Part shown: piece after piece, positions 15,687-24,513 of the stretch
How the letters are laid out: every line of letters starts with the position of its first letter
Numbering within the stretch: position 1 is the stretch's first letter
NCBI RefSeq assembly: GCF_014650555.1
Contig: NZ_BMVE01000004.1
Location: 558,001 to 622,000 of the forward strand
DNA length: 64,000 bases
Reading direction: 5' to 3'
From: Streptomyces goshikiensis
GTDB lineage: Bacteria; Actinomycetota; Actinomycetes; Streptomycetales; Streptomycetaceae
Position numbers and translations under genes: made by a program
Notes under the pieces: generated by a model
What the model saw: only the letters and a program-made list of their open reading frames with translations
Told to the model about the DNA's origin: nothing
The model's database searches: none

Positions 15687-16829
15687 CTACTTGTCGATGT
15701 CGCCGACGACGAAGAACAGCGAGCCCAGGATCGCCACCATGTCCGCGACCAGCTGCCCGGGCAACAGCACCGCCAGCGCCTGGATGTTGTTGAAGGAGGC
15801 CGAGCGCAGCTTCAGCCGGTACGGGGTCTTCTCGCCCTTGGAGACGAGGTAGTAGCCGTTGATGCCGAGGGGGTTCTCGGTCCACGCGTACGTGGCCCCC
15901 TCGGGCGCCTTCAGCACCTTCGGCAGACGCTGGTTGACCGGCCCCGGCGGCAGGTCCGCCATCCGGTCCAGGCAGGCCACGGCCAGGTCCAGCGCGTTGT
16001 GCGTCTGCTCCAGCAGGCATTCGAAGCGGGCCAGGCAGTCGCCCTCGGTACGGGTGACCACCTTCAGGACGTCCTGGAGCTCCCCGTACGCCAGGTACGG
16101 CTCGTCGCGGCGCAGGTCGAAGTCGACGCCGGAGGCACGGGCGATCGGCCCGGAGACCCCGTACGCGTGCACCGCCTCGGCGGACAGCACGCCCACCCCG
16201 CGGGTACGGCCCCGGAAGATCTCGTTCCCGTGGACCAGCTTGTCGTACACGTCCATCCGGGTGCGGACGTCGGCGACCGCGGCGCGCGCCCGGCCGAGCC
16301 AGCCCGCCGGGAGGTCCTCCTTGAGGCCGCCGACCCGGTTGAACATGTAGTGCATCCGGCCGCCGGAGATCTCCTCCATGACGGCCTGGAGCTCCTCGCG
16401 CTCACGGAACGCGTGGAAGATCGGGGTGATCCCGCCCAGTTCGAGGGGGTACGAGCCGAGGAACATCAGGTGGTTCAGCACCCGGTTCAGCTCGGCCAGG
16501 AGCGTACGCATCCACACCGCGCGCTCGGGGACCTCCATCCCCAGCATCCGCTCGACGGCCATGACCACGCCCAGCTCGTTGGAGAACGCGGACAGCCAGT
16601 CGTGGCGGTTCGCGAGCATCACGATCTGGCGGTAGTCGCGGGCCTCGAAGAGCTTCTCGGCGCCCCGGTGCATGTAGCCGACCACCGGCTCGGCGCTGAC
16701 GATCCGCTCGCCGTCCAGGACGAGCCGCAGGCGCAGCACGCCGTGCGTGGAAGGGTGCTGCGGTCCGATGTTGAGCACCATGTCGGTGCTCTCCGCCGCA
16801 CCGCCGATGCCGACCGTGGTCTCCGTCAT
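15687..16829 (-). CDS. nuoD: Orphan NADH-quinone oxidoreductase subunit D
   Basis: A 380-residue homologue of the 49-kDa subunit that forms the quinone site of respiratory complex I. Visible are NIGPQHPSTHGVLRL at about 20-34, VVGYMHRGAEKLFE, ANRHDWLSAFSNELG around 73-87 and the C-terminal FVVGDIDK. The usual nuo neighbours are absent, so this is a second, stand-alone copy such as streptomycetes carry in addition to the full nuo operon. It is shorter than operon NuoD (usually over 400 residues). It is divergent from the PH-domain gene pair with only 31 bases between starts. Whether it enters complex I or another hydrogenase-like complex is unknown. Confidence 0.93.
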   Translation of the reverse strand: MTETTVGIGGAAESTDMVLNIGPQHPSTHGVLRLRLVLDGERIVSAEPVVGYMHRGAEKLFEARDYRQIVMLANRHDWLSAFSNELGVVMAVERMLGMEVPERAVWMRTLLAELNRVLNHLMFLGSYPLELGGITPIFHAFREREELQAVMEEISGGRMHYMFNRVGGLKEDLPAGWLGRARAAVADVRTRMDVYDKLVHGNEIFRGRTRGVGVLSAEAVHAYGVSGPIARASGVDFDLRRDEPYLAYGELQDVLKVVTRTEGDCLARFECLLEQTHNALDLAVACLDRMADLPPGPVNQRLPKVLKAPEGATYAWTENPLGINGYYLVSKGEKTPYRLKLRSASFNNIQALAVLLPGQLVADMVAILGSLFFVVGDIDK

Positions 16830-16860
16830 GCGCGCATTGTCTCAGCCCTACGCTGGGGGC

Positions 16861-17352
16861 ATGGAAACGGGCACGAACGGATGGACGGGGCGCGCCCAGT
16901 GGGTGGGCCTGCCCGGCGGGCTGCTCAGGCTGCGGCGGCTGCTGCTGGTGATCTGGACGACGCTCCTCACCCTCGGGACGGCGCTCGTCCTCGGGCTGAC
17001 GGCCGGGCCCGGCTGGGCGGCGTTCGGGGCGCTCTGGCTCGCGGTCCTCGCCTGGGGGTGGGTGCTGCTCGGGCGCAACTGGCGCTCCTGGAAGTACGCC
17101 GAGCGCGCCGACGACCTGCTGATCAGCCGGGGTGTGCTGTGGCAGGAGCAGACCGTCGTCCCGTACGGGCGGATGCAGCTGGTCGAGGTGACGTCCGGCC
17201 CGCTGGAGCGGCGCTTCGGGCTGGCCTCCGTACAGCTGCACACGGCGGCCGCCGCCACCGACGCGAAGATCCCGGGGCTGGTGCCGGCCGAGGCGGAGCG
17301 GCTGCGGGACCGGCTGACGGAGCTCGGCGAGGCAAGGTCGGCCGGGCTGTGA
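16861..17352 (+). CDS. PH-domain membrane protein (YdbS-like)
   Basis: A 163-residue protein with two hydrophobic segments (LRRLLLVIWTTLLTLGTALVLGL and FGALWLAVLAWGWVLLG), then one bacterial PH domain of the DUF304/bPH2 type (ADDLLISRGVLWQEQTVVPYGRMQLVEVTSGPLERRFGLASVQLHTAAA). ATG 16861 is preceded both by GGGGGC and by a TACGCT -10-like hexamer at only six bases. Its stop overlaps the next start as GTGA. The pair resembles Bacillus YdbS-YdbT; members help export or tolerate envelope-active compounds, but the role is not settled. Confidence 0.88.
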   Translation: METGTNGWTGRAQWVGLPGGLLRLRRLLLVIWTTLLTLGTALVLGLTAGPGWAAFGALWLAVLAWGWVLLGRNWRSWKYAERADDLLISRGVLWQEQTVVPYGRMQLVEVTSGPLERRFGLASVQLHTAAAATDAKIPGLVPAEAERLRDRLTELGEARSAGL

Positions 17353-18665
17353 GCGTCGAGGAGCCGCCGGTCGTCGCGGGCGAGCGGCGGCTGCACGTCC
17401 TGACCCCGCTGCGGCGGGCGTGGGTGCCGATCGCCGCGACCGTCGGCGTCGTCGCCCAGCAGGGCGACCGGGTCGCCGAGTGGGCGAGCGGGCTGTCGCA
17501 CCTCCTGCAGGCGCTGGCCATGGCCGCCCTGGTCGTGGTGTTCGGCACGTACGGGTTCCTGAGCTGGTGGTTCACCCACTACGCGGTCACCGACTCCGAG
17601 CTGCGGATCCGCACCGGGCTGCTGTTCCGCCGCACCGCGCACATCCGGCTCGACCGGATCCAGGCGGTGGACGTGACCCGCCCGCTGCTGGCCCGGCTGG
17701 CCGGGGTCGCGAAACTGCGGCTCGACGTGATCGGCACCGAGGACAAGGACGAGCTGGCCTTCCTCGACGAGCGGGACGCGGTGGCGCTGCGCGCCGAGCT
17801 GCTCGCCCGGGCGGCCGGCTTCGCCCCGGCCGAGGCCGTCGCGGTCGGCGAGGCCCCCGAGCGCGAGCTGCTCCGGGTCGGCCCCCGGGACCTGGCGCTC
17901 TCGCTGCTGCTCACCCTCTCGGTGTGGGCGGCGCTGGCCGGCGGCCTCGTCGCGCCGGTCGTGGTGTGGTGGCTCAGCGCGAACCCCTGGGCGGCGGCCG
18001 TCACCCTGCTGCCGATCCTCGGCGGCGTCTGGGCGGGTACGGCCGGGCGGTTCCTCGCCGAGTACGACTGGACCGTCGCGGAGTCCCCCGACGGGCTGCG
18101 GCTGGACCACGGGCTGCTGGACCGGGCGCACGAGACGGTCCCGCCGGGCCGGGTCCAGACCGTGAAGCTGGTGGAGCCGCTGCTGTGGCGCCGCCGCGGC
18201 CTGGTCCGGGTGGAGCTCGCGGTGGCGGGCTCGAAGAACGAGGTCCTGGTCCCGGTGGCCTCGCGGGCCGCCGCCCAGGCCGTGATCACCCGGGTACTGC
18301 CGGGCGCGGACCTGGCGGCGCTGGAGTTCAGCCCCTCGCCCCGGGCCGGATCGCGCTGGGTGGTCCCGGTGTGGTGGAAGGGCTACGCCCTGGCCGTCTC
18401 GGACGAGGTGTTCGCGGCCCGGCACGGCCGGCTGTGCCGGCGCACGGAGATCGTTCCGCACGCCAAGGTGCAAAGCGTCCGGCTGACCCAGGGCCCCTGG
18501 CAGCGCGCCCGCGGCGTGGCCGACGTATCCGTCGACACGGGCGCGAACGGCACGGTCACGGCCCGCCTGCGCCCGACCCCCGAAGCCACCACCCTCCTCC
18601 ACACCCAGTCCACCCGCTCCCGCACCTCCCGCGCCACCTCCCGCCCGGACCGCTGGATGACCTGA
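17349..18665 (+). CDS. PH-domain membrane protein with tandem PH domains (YdbT-like)
   Basis: A 438-residue protein with two pairs of membrane segments, each followed by a PH domain: ALAMAALVVVFGTYGFLSWW then YAVTDSELRIRTGLLFRRTAHIRLDRIQAVDVTRPLLARLAGVAKLRLDV, and LALSLLLTLSVWAALAGGL with AAAVTLLPILGGVWAG, then a second domain around LDRAHETVPPGRVQTVKLVEPLLWRRRG. A third, weaker copy lies near HGRLCRRTEIVPHAKVQSVRLTQGPW. The GTG at 17349 overlaps the previous stop, fixing the start. The C-terminal 30 residues are Ser/Thr/Arg-rich. It probably acts as a complex with the preceding protein. Confidence 0.88.
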   Translation: MSVEEPPVVAGERRLHVLTPLRRAWVPIAATVGVVAQQGDRVAEWASGLSHLLQALAMAALVVVFGTYGFLSWWFTHYAVTDSELRIRTGLLFRRTAHIRLDRIQAVDVTRPLLARLAGVAKLRLDVIGTEDKDELAFLDERDAVALRAELLARAAGFAPAEAVAVGEAPERELLRVGPRDLALSLLLTLSVWAALAGGLVAPVVVWWLSANPWAAAVTLLPILGGVWAGTAGRFLAEYDWTVAESPDGLRLDHGLLDRAHETVPPGRVQTVKLVEPLLWRRRGLVRVELAVAGSKNEVLVPVASRAAAQAVITRVLPGADLAALEFSPSPRAGSRWVVPVWWKGYALAVSDEVFAARHGRLCRRTEIVPHAKVQSVRLTQGPWQRARGVADVSVDTGANGTVTARLRPTPEATTLLHTQSTRSRTSRATSRPDRWMT

Positions 18666-18714
18666 CCCGCCCCGGCCGAAAACCGAGCCGGTGGAACCAA
18701 AGGGGGCGCTGCTC

Positions 18715-19392
18715 GTGATGTACGGATGCTTCACCGTGGAGAAGCCGGAGCCGGAAGGTATTGCTCGCGTGCTTGCCGCGGCGTTCGGTGTTCCTTTGCG
18801 GTCCGTGGACGTCTCCCTGGATAGCGAGATGGAAAACCGCAAGGGGGATGCGTCGGTCACCTGCGACTACGAGTACTTGAGTGGTGACCTCGCCTGCAAC
18901 CTGAGCGTGTACGGCGCCAAGGAAGTGGTCCCGCAACCGTCAGAGGAGGAACTGACGAGGGCTCTGGCGCGTGGGCTGGACACGGTGGTGCTCATTTCCT
19001 GGGGAACGATGCCCTCGATCCGCAAGGTGGTGACTCCGCAGGGCGGGACGACCTTCGCGCGGGTGGAATTCCTGGAGGGGGAAGGAGAGGGCTGCCTCGT
19101 GACGGCGACGCAGACCGCTCTTGCGGTGTTCCCCCGGGCAGTGGTGGAAAAGTGGGAGGACCTGGAGAACCGTGATCGGCTGGCCGCGGCCGTGGAGGCG
19201 CTGCCCGCGGATGAACGGGCGCAGGCGGAGGCCGTCGTGGAGTCCCTTGACGCCGCCTTCCGGGAAGGCACCGCGGACGACGGCGGCCGGGCGCTCGCGG
19301 AAGCGCTCGAAGGCGGATCCGAGGGCTTCGCGTCCGGGCCCTGGTATTGGCGCCGACGTCCGGTCGCTCTGCCGTGGGAAACTGAGGAGTGA
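18715..19392 (+). CDS. Hypothetical protein, first gene of an accessory island
   Basis: A 225-residue soluble protein of no family I recognise. It contains EGIARVLAAAFGVPLRSVDVSL, YEYLSGDLACNLSVYG, the Trp-containing LISWGTMPSIRKVVTPQGGTTFARVEF and an acidic helical tail. The size, acidity and lack of a catalytic motif recall immunity proteins of polymorphic toxin systems, which is only a resemblance. AGGGGG at 18701-18706 is eight bases before GTG 18715; ATG 18718 is next. Its stop overlaps the following GTG start by four bases, so the island is probably read as an operon. Upstream is the core PH-domain pair. Confidence 0.75.
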   Translation: MMYGCFTVEKPEPEGIARVLAAAFGVPLRSVDVSLDSEMENRKGDASVTCDYEYLSGDLACNLSVYGAKEVVPQPSEEELTRALARGLDTVVLISWGTMPSIRKVVTPQGGTTFARVEFLEGEGEGCLVTATQTALAVFPRAVVEKWEDLENRDRLAAAVEALPADERAQAEAVVESLDAAFREGTADDGGRALAEALEGGSEGFASGPWYWRRRPVALPWETEE

Positions 19393-20399
19393 TCACATCG
19401 GAGCCCGTGGGTGAATGGTTCTGGGAACCGACCCCCGTGTCCGGTGCCGCCGAGAGCCGCATTACGCGGGCTTTCGGTCTGCTGACTGACGTCAGGAACA
19501 CTCTGGCCTCCCTCGGCCTGGTCACGGGTGCGGGAACGGGTTCGGTCGTACTCAGCGACCGGCGCGCGATGGCCAGGCCCCTGTACGAACTCCACGACGT
19601 CCCGGTCGAAGCCGGTGACGGCTTCGGCCCGGGGGCCGCCGCCCTTCCGCTGTTGCCGGACCGGCTGCTGACGCTGAGTCTGAAGCTGCCCGGGGAGTGG
19701 ACGGAATCCGGCGCCGGACGCCGGGCGGAGAAGCTGTTCACCGTACGGGTCGACGTATGGGGCGAGGGCGCGGTGCTGCTGGCGCTGGCCACCTACGCGG
19801 ACGCCTGGCTGACGCTGGACCTCAGGGAGCGCCCGCAACCGGAGGTGGCCGCGGAGAACGCGCCGCGCCTGGCCACCGCCCTGAAGCAGATCTCCGAGCT
19901 GACGGGTTCGGAGACCGACCCGGGTGACCCGACCCGGCACGCCCGGCCCACCGCGGAGGGCTTCGGCGACCTGCTGGCGGAGGGGGCGGAGTACGACGAC
20001 TCGTGGGGCACCTTCGAGGTTCCCGGCCGCTGGAAGCGACTCATGGCCCTGGTCCCGGGAAGCGCCGAGGGCCAGGACTACGAGAGCAGTACGGAAAATC
20101 CCGTCCGCTACGCACGCGTACGGCGCGGAGGGCGCGTTCTGGGCTTCCTCTGGGCGTCCGTCGGTGATGCGGCAGCCGGGTACGAGCCCCGCAACGCGGC
20201 GGGTGACGCGGCCTTCGCGGCCGGTGTGCCGTGGTTGCTGAGGCTCCGTTCCCTGCGGGCGAGGGGCTTCGGGGCGCCGGAGGCGCTGGAAGAGCTGCTC
20301 GGTGACCGGGAGGACGGCCCGGAGGCTTCGGCCGTCGAATCCACGGCCAGTGAGGCGGCTTCGCTGGACGCATTGGAGGAACTGTCGGGAAGGTTCTGA
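19389..20399 (+). CDS. Hypothetical protein, tandem paralogue 1 (two-domain form)
   Basis: A 336-residue protein beginning MITSEPVGEWFW. The first domain contains DVWGEGAVLLALATYADAW followed by LDLRERPQPEVAAENAPRLATALKQI; the second contains the block RVLGFLWASVGDAAAGYEP and LLRLRSLRARGFGAPEALEEL. Both blocks recur in the fourth gene of the island, and the first also in the third gene, so the three are paralogues. No signal peptide, membrane segment or known active site is seen. GTG 19389 overlaps the previous stop as GTGA. Function unknown. Confidence 0.75.
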   Translation: MITSEPVGEWFWEPTPVSGAAESRITRAFGLLTDVRNTLASLGLVTGAGTGSVVLSDRRAMARPLYELHDVPVEAGDGFGPGAAALPLLPDRLLTLSLKLPGEWTESGAGRRAEKLFTVRVDVWGEGAVLLALATYADAWLTLDLRERPQPEVAAENAPRLATALKQISELTGSETDPGDPTRHARPTAEGFGDLLAEGAEYDDSWGTFEVPGRWKRLMALVPGSAEGQDYESSTENPVRYARVRRGGRVLGFLWASVGDAAAGYEPRNAAGDAAFAAGVPWLLRLRSLRARGFGAPEALEELLGDREDGPEASAVESTASEAASLDALEELSGRF

Positions 20400-20424
20400 G
20401 GACGCCAAGGAGTAAGGAGGAGCC

Positions 20425-21069
20425 GTGTCGCTTCTGATGCGTGCGCCGAGGGAGAGCGGTTCGTGGTTCTGGGATCTCGACGACGCGACCGAGCCCGGGC
20501 TTGAGTCGGCGCTCACGACGGCGGCGCGGATGTCCGACGTGCTGTCCGCGCACGGTCTCCTCGATCCGCAGGCCCTGGAGTGGAGCTGGTTCGAGGTCGG
20601 CAAGGGCGGGCTGGGCATCGACAGCGGGCTGAGCCTCCTGAGCAGGTCCCTGGGAGACGAGGAGCTGGCGGACGAGATCCGTGGCTGCCGGCCGGTGGGC
20701 CACCCCCGCGCGGAGATGACGGGGTTCGTGGTCGTCGGATCGGGGACGTGGTTCGACGCCGGGGGAACCGCTCGCAGCGAGGGACGCCTGGTCGAGCTCC
20801 GGGTGTCGCCGGACTCCATCGGGCCTTCGGCCGAGTTGTCGGTGCACCACGATGTCTGGGCCACCTGCGACTTCCGCGGCAACCCGCACCCCGCCGTGTA
20901 CGCCCGTAACGCACCCCGCCTCGCGGCCGCCCTGCGGGAACTCGACGCGGTGCTGGGGGTCGAGGCCGAGCCCGGGGAACCCACGTACTTCGGCATGCCG
21001 AAGGCCTACGGGCTTGAGGACGCGGAACTCCTCGACGGCCGCGGCCCCGACCTCACCGACCTGATGTGA
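20425..21069 (+). CDS. Hypothetical protein, tandem paralogue 2 (single-domain form)
   Basis: A 214-residue protein matching only the N-terminal domain of its neighbours: SGSWFWDLDDATEPGLESALTTAARMSDVLSAHGLL near the start and HHDVWATCDFRGNPHPAVYARNAPRLAAALREL towards the end. It stops after that domain and lacks the FLWAS-type C-terminal block, so it is either a natural short form or the product of a truncation. AAGGAGGAG lies just before GTG 20425, a strong ribosome-binding site. Gap to the preceding stop is 25 bases. Confidence 0.75.
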   Translation: MSLLMRAPRESGSWFWDLDDATEPGLESALTTAARMSDVLSAHGLLDPQALEWSWFEVGKGGLGIDSGLSLLSRSLGDEELADEIRGCRPVGHPRAEMTGFVVVGSGTWFDAGGTARSEGRLVELRVSPDSIGPSAELSVHHDVWATCDFRGNPHPAVYARNAPRLAAALRELDAVLGVEAEPGEPTYFGMPKAYGLEDAELLDGRGPDLTDLM

Positions 21070-21098
21070 AAAGCCGAAGCCACCGAAGGAGGACGGCC

Positions 21099-22106
21099 TT
21101 GATCGCCAGCACACCCGTCGCGTGATGGTCGTGGGGAGAGACCGGCCGTGAGACCGACCTGGTCCGTGAGGCGGTCCGCCGGTTCTTCCTGGCGCTGAGG
21201 GTTCTCGACCGGTACGGGCTGGCGTCGCCGCACGGTGGGCGCGTCGCCGTGGTGGTCTCCGGGGCGGGCACCCGGAGCGCTCTGCTCCGCGCCGAATTCC
21301 CCGTCGGCGCCGAGGCGCTGGTGGCGCGGATCGAGGACGGCCTCGTGCCCGGCGAGGTGGGCGGCGTGGATCTGTACGCCGTCTGCGACGGCGTCGTGGA
21401 GACGGGGACCGGCGGCGCCGAGGCGGTGGAGGGGCCCTTCGCACTCACCACGATGGTGTGCGAGGAGTACTTCCACGTGGGGCTGACGACGTTCTGCGAT
21501 GCCTGGATGCCGTTCGATCTGCGGGGACGTGCGCAGGAGGCCCTGTTCGAGGCGAACCGGCCCCGCTTGGCCTCGGCTCTCGCGGAGATCGCCGGGGAGC
21601 TCGACGTGGAGATCGATCCCGAGGCCGCCACCTGGTTCGGCTTTCCGACGGAATCGGGTGTCGAGAACCACTACCAGGACGACGGCTCCGCGTCCGATGT
21701 GTGGGGAAGCTTCGAGATCCCCTACCGGAACCGCATCTTCAGCCAGACCCCGAGGTTCACGGCCGGGTACGGGCGGCGGGCCTCCGGGCGCGTGCGGTGC
21801 GTCCCGGTTCTCGGATCCACGGAGGTACTGGGATACCTGTGGGCCTCGGATGCCGGGGGCGCCGCCAGTTTCGAGCCGTGTGAGGCGGCCGACCTCGACG
21901 GATACCGGGCCGGCCTGGTCTGGCTCGACCGGCTGCGGGAGGCGTACGACCGGGGTCTGTCTCCCACCGCCGCGCTCGTCGAGCTCGGCGGGAACCCCGG
22001 AGATCCCGTGGCCGGGCGGGCCGATGTGAAGGCGACGGCCGAAGCGGGTGCCTGGGAGGCACCGGAGACCATACTGAGCCATCTCCGTGCCTCCGGACCG
22101 GCCTGA
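21099..22106 (+). pseudogene. Tandem paralogue 3, interrupted by an in-frame TGA at codon 9
   Basis: A perfect AAGGAGG at 21086-21092 stands six bases before TTG 21099, which begins MIASTPVA and then meets TGA at 21123-21125. The same frame continues without another stop to 22106 and reads WSWGETGRETDLVREAVRRF directly after the stop. Paralogue 1 begins MITSEPVGEWFW, so the two N termini align residue for residue with the stop at the position of Glu9. Downstream are the family blocks (FCDAWMPFDLRGRAQEALFEANRPRLASALAEI and VLGYLWASDAGGAASFEP). Either a recent nonsense mutation, a read-through codon or a base-calling error; re-initiation at GTG 21249 would remove about 40 residues of the first domain. 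Confidence 0.75.
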
Positions 22107-22182
22107 TCCCTTCGGCCGGGGCCGGAACGTTGGGGTCCGGGGCTAGGCTCGGAGGGAGTGGGGTGGCTGGTGAGGAGGCGTC

Positions 22183-22596
22183 GTGACCGAGCGGAAACCG
22201 GCTGGGGTCAGTGTCGAGTCCTGGGTGGACCGGCAGATCCGGGAGGCCGCCGAGCGCGGGGAGTTCGAGAACCTGCCGGGGTGGGGGAAGCCGCTGGCCT
22301 CGCTCGACACCCCGTACGACGAGATGTGGTGGGTCAAGGACAAGCTGCACCGCGAGGGGTTCGCGGTGCTGCCGCCCGCGCTCGCGCTCCGCAAGGAGGC
22401 CGAGGACGCGCTGGAGGCCGCCCGGGCGGCGCGCACCGAGCGCGCCGCGCGGGAGGTGCTGACCGCGGTCAACGAGAAGATCCGCGCGGCGCTGCGCATG
22501 CCGCCGCCCGGGCCGCCGCTGGGGCTCACCGAGTACGACGTCGAGGCCGAGCTGGTGGTGTGGAGGGAGGGCCGGGGCGGCCGCGAGGGCGCGTAG
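22183..22596 (+). CDS. DUF1992 (DnaJ-homologue C28-type) protein
   Basis: A 137-residue protein with the DUF1992 core: ESWVDRQIREAAERGEFENLPGWGKPLASLDTPYDEMWWVKDKLHREGFAVLPPALALRKE. This domain occurs in bacterial proteins and at the end of DNAJC28 in animals; its function is not established. GAGGAGG at 22171-22177 precedes GTG 22183. It follows the accessory island and converges on a response-regulator gene ten bases downstream, which marks return to conserved chromosome. Confidence 0.88.
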   Translation: MTERKPAGVSVESWVDRQIREAAERGEFENLPGWGKPLASLDTPYDEMWWVKDKLHREGFAVLPPALALRKEAEDALEAARAARTERAAREVLTAVNEKIRAALRMPPPGPPLGLTEYDVEAELVVWREGRGGREGA

Positions 22597-22605
22597 CCGG
22601 GCGGG

Positions 22606-23280
22606 TCAGCCGGCGCCGCCGCCGGCGCGGACCAGGCCCGTTTCGTAGGCCAGGACCACCACCTGGACGCGGTCGCGCAGGCCCAGCTTCGTCAGGATGC
22701 GGCCCACGTGGGTCTTGACCGTGGCTTCCGACAGGACCAGGCGGGCCGCGATCTCGCCGTTCGAGAGGCCCTGGGCGACGAGGAGCATGACCTCGCGCTC
22801 GCGCTCCGTCAGCCGCTCGATCTCCTTGTTCTGCGGCTCGGAGGTGGTCGTCGGCAGCATCGGGGCGAAGCGGTCCAGCAGCCGCCGGGTCGTCGACGGG
22901 GCGACCACCGCGTCGCCGCTGTGCACCGAGCGGATCGCGGCCAGCAGCTCCGCCGGCGGGACGTCCTTCAGCATGAACCCGCTCGCGCCCGCCTTCAGGC
23001 CCGAGAACGCGTACTCGTCCAGGTCGAAGGTGGTCAGGATGATCACCTTGGGGTGCTCTTCGGGCTCGCAGATGCGCCGGGTCGCCTCGACCCCGTCCAG
23101 CTTGGGCATGCGGACGTCCATCAGCACCACGTCCACCTTGGTGGCCCGCAGCACCTCCAGTGCCTCCAGGCCGTCGCCGGCCTCGGCGACGACCTCCATG
23201 TCCGGCTGGGCGGCGAGCACCATCCGGAAGCCGGTGCGCAGGAGCACCTGGTCGTCGACCAGCATCACTCGGATGGACAT
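22606..23280 (-). CDS. NarL/LuxR-type response regulator
   Basis: A 224-residue regulator. The receiver domain has the acidic pair DD near residues 8-9, the phosphoacceptor in DVVLMDVRMPKLDGV (about Asp54) and ILTTFDLDEYAF with the switch threonine. The LuxR DNA-binding domain is at about 150-215 (LTEREREVMLLVAQGLSNGEIAARLVLSEATVKTHV). The C terminus is Gly/Ala-rich. The kinase gene ends 30 bases upstream on the same strand. The signal and targets are not predictable from sequence. Confidence 0.95.
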   Translation of the reverse strand: MSIRVMLVDDQVLLRTGFRMVLAAQPDMEVVAEAGDGLEALEVLRATKVDVVLMDVRMPKLDGVEATRRICEPEEHPKVIILTTFDLDEYAFSGLKAGASGFMLKDVPPAELLAAIRSVHSGDAVVAPSTTRRLLDRFAPMLPTTTSEPQNKEIERLTEREREVMLLVAQGLSNGEIAARLVLSEATVKTHVGRILTKLGLRDRVQVVVLAYETGLVRAGGGAG

Positions 23281-23310
23281 CCTGTTACCTCGTCCTCGTA
23301 CTCGTCATCA

Positions 23311-24513
23311 TCATCTTTTTTTGAGCGGGAGCAGTGCGCTGATGCGGAAGCCGCCGCCGGGCCGCGGGCCCGCGTCCAGGGTGCCGCCGACCATGCCGAT
23401 GCGCTCCCGCATCCCGATCAGTCCGTGCCCGGCGCCGTCCACGCCGCCGTCCTCGTACAGCTCGTGCGGCGAGCCGCGGCCGTCGTCCTCGACGAGCAGG
23501 CCGAGCCCGTCGTCGAAGTAGACCAGCCGGACGCTGGCCTTCGCCTCGGGCCCCCCGTGCTTGCGGGTGTTCGTCAGCGCCTCCTGCACGATGCGGTACG
23601 CCGTCAGCTCCACGCCGCTGGGCAGCCGCCGCGGGGCGCCCTCGACCTCGAAGTCCACGTCGAGCCCGGCCGCCCGGACCTGCTCGACCAGGACCTCGAT
23701 CTGCTCGACATCGGGCTGCGGCACGTAGTCCTCGGACTCCTGGGGTTCTCCGGTGCGCAGGACGCCCAGCAGCCGCCGCATCTCGGCGAGCGCCTGGCGC
23801 CCCGTGCCGGAGATGGTCTGGAGGGCCTCCTTGGCCTGCTCCGGGGCCACGTCCATGACGTACGCGGCGCCGTCGGCCTGGACCACCATCACCGAGACGT
23901 TGTGCGCGACGACGTCGTGCAGCTCGCGGGCGATCCGGGCGCGCTCGGCGGCAACGGCCACCTTGGCCTGGGCCTCGCGCTCCTTCTCCAGGCGCTGGTT
24001 CCGCTCGACGAGCTGGGCGTAGTAGGCCCGGCGGGTGCGCAGCGAGTCGCCCGTCACCCAGGCGAGGGCGAAGGGGACGCAGGCGAACAGCACGAAGCCC
24101 ACGTTGTCGGCGAGGCTGCCCTTGTCCACGGTGAAGCGCACCGCGTACAGCGGGGAGGCCGTCAGCCCGATGGCGAGCGCCAGCCGGGACAGCCGCCGCG
24201 AGACCTCGGACGAGGCCGCCACCGTGAACAGGATGACCAGCATGGCCAGGTTGGAGGTGTTCGCCTCGGAGTGGGTCACGAGCTGGTAGACGCCGGCGCC
24301 GACGGCGAGCCAGAACATCTGCGGGGTCCACTTGCGGCGCAGGGCGACGACGACGCCCATCGCCACGACCGCGGGTACGGCGATCAACTGCGCGCGGGTG
24401 CCGCCGAAGCTGCTGTCGGCGACCTGCAGCAGCGCGATCCCGGACAGGAGGACAGCCCAGAAGCTGTCGACGCCCGTCGGGTGTCTGCGGAGGAAGTCGT
24501 AAAGGCGCTGCAC
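23311..24513 (-). CDS. Histidine kinase of the HisKA_3 (NarX/DesK) family
   Basis: A 400-residue kinase. It has about five to six hydrophobic segments in the first 160 residues (for example VDSFWAVLLSGIALLQV and AIGLTASPLYAVRFTV), a coiled linker, the dimerisation/phosphoacceptor motif RIARELHDVVAHNVSVMVVQ with the phospho-histidine in HDV, and an ATPase domain with ALTNTRKHG, LLVEDDGRG and GLIGMRERI. I use GTG 24513 (VQRLYDFLRRHPTG); the TTG at 24531 would add six residues and has no better ribosome-binding site. Transcribed with the response regulator. Confidence 0.93.
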   Translation of the reverse strand: MQRLYDFLRRHPTGVDSFWAVLLSGIALLQVADSSFGGTRAQLIAVPAVVAMGVVVALRRKWTPQMFWLAVGAGVYQLVTHSEANTSNLAMLVILFTVAASSEVSRRLSRLALAIGLTASPLYAVRFTVDKGSLADNVGFVLFACVPFALAWVTGDSLRTRRAYYAQLVERNQRLEKEREAQAKVAVAAERARIARELHDVVAHNVSVMVVQADGAAYVMDVAPEQAKEALQTISGTGRQALAEMRRLLGVLRTGEPQESEDYVPQPDVEQIEVLVEQVRAAGLDVDFEVEGAPRRLPSGVELTAYRIVQEALTNTRKHGGPEAKASVRLVYFDDGLGLLVEDDGRGSPHELYEDGGVDGAGHGLIGMRERIGMVGGTLDAGPRPGGGFRISALLPLKKR

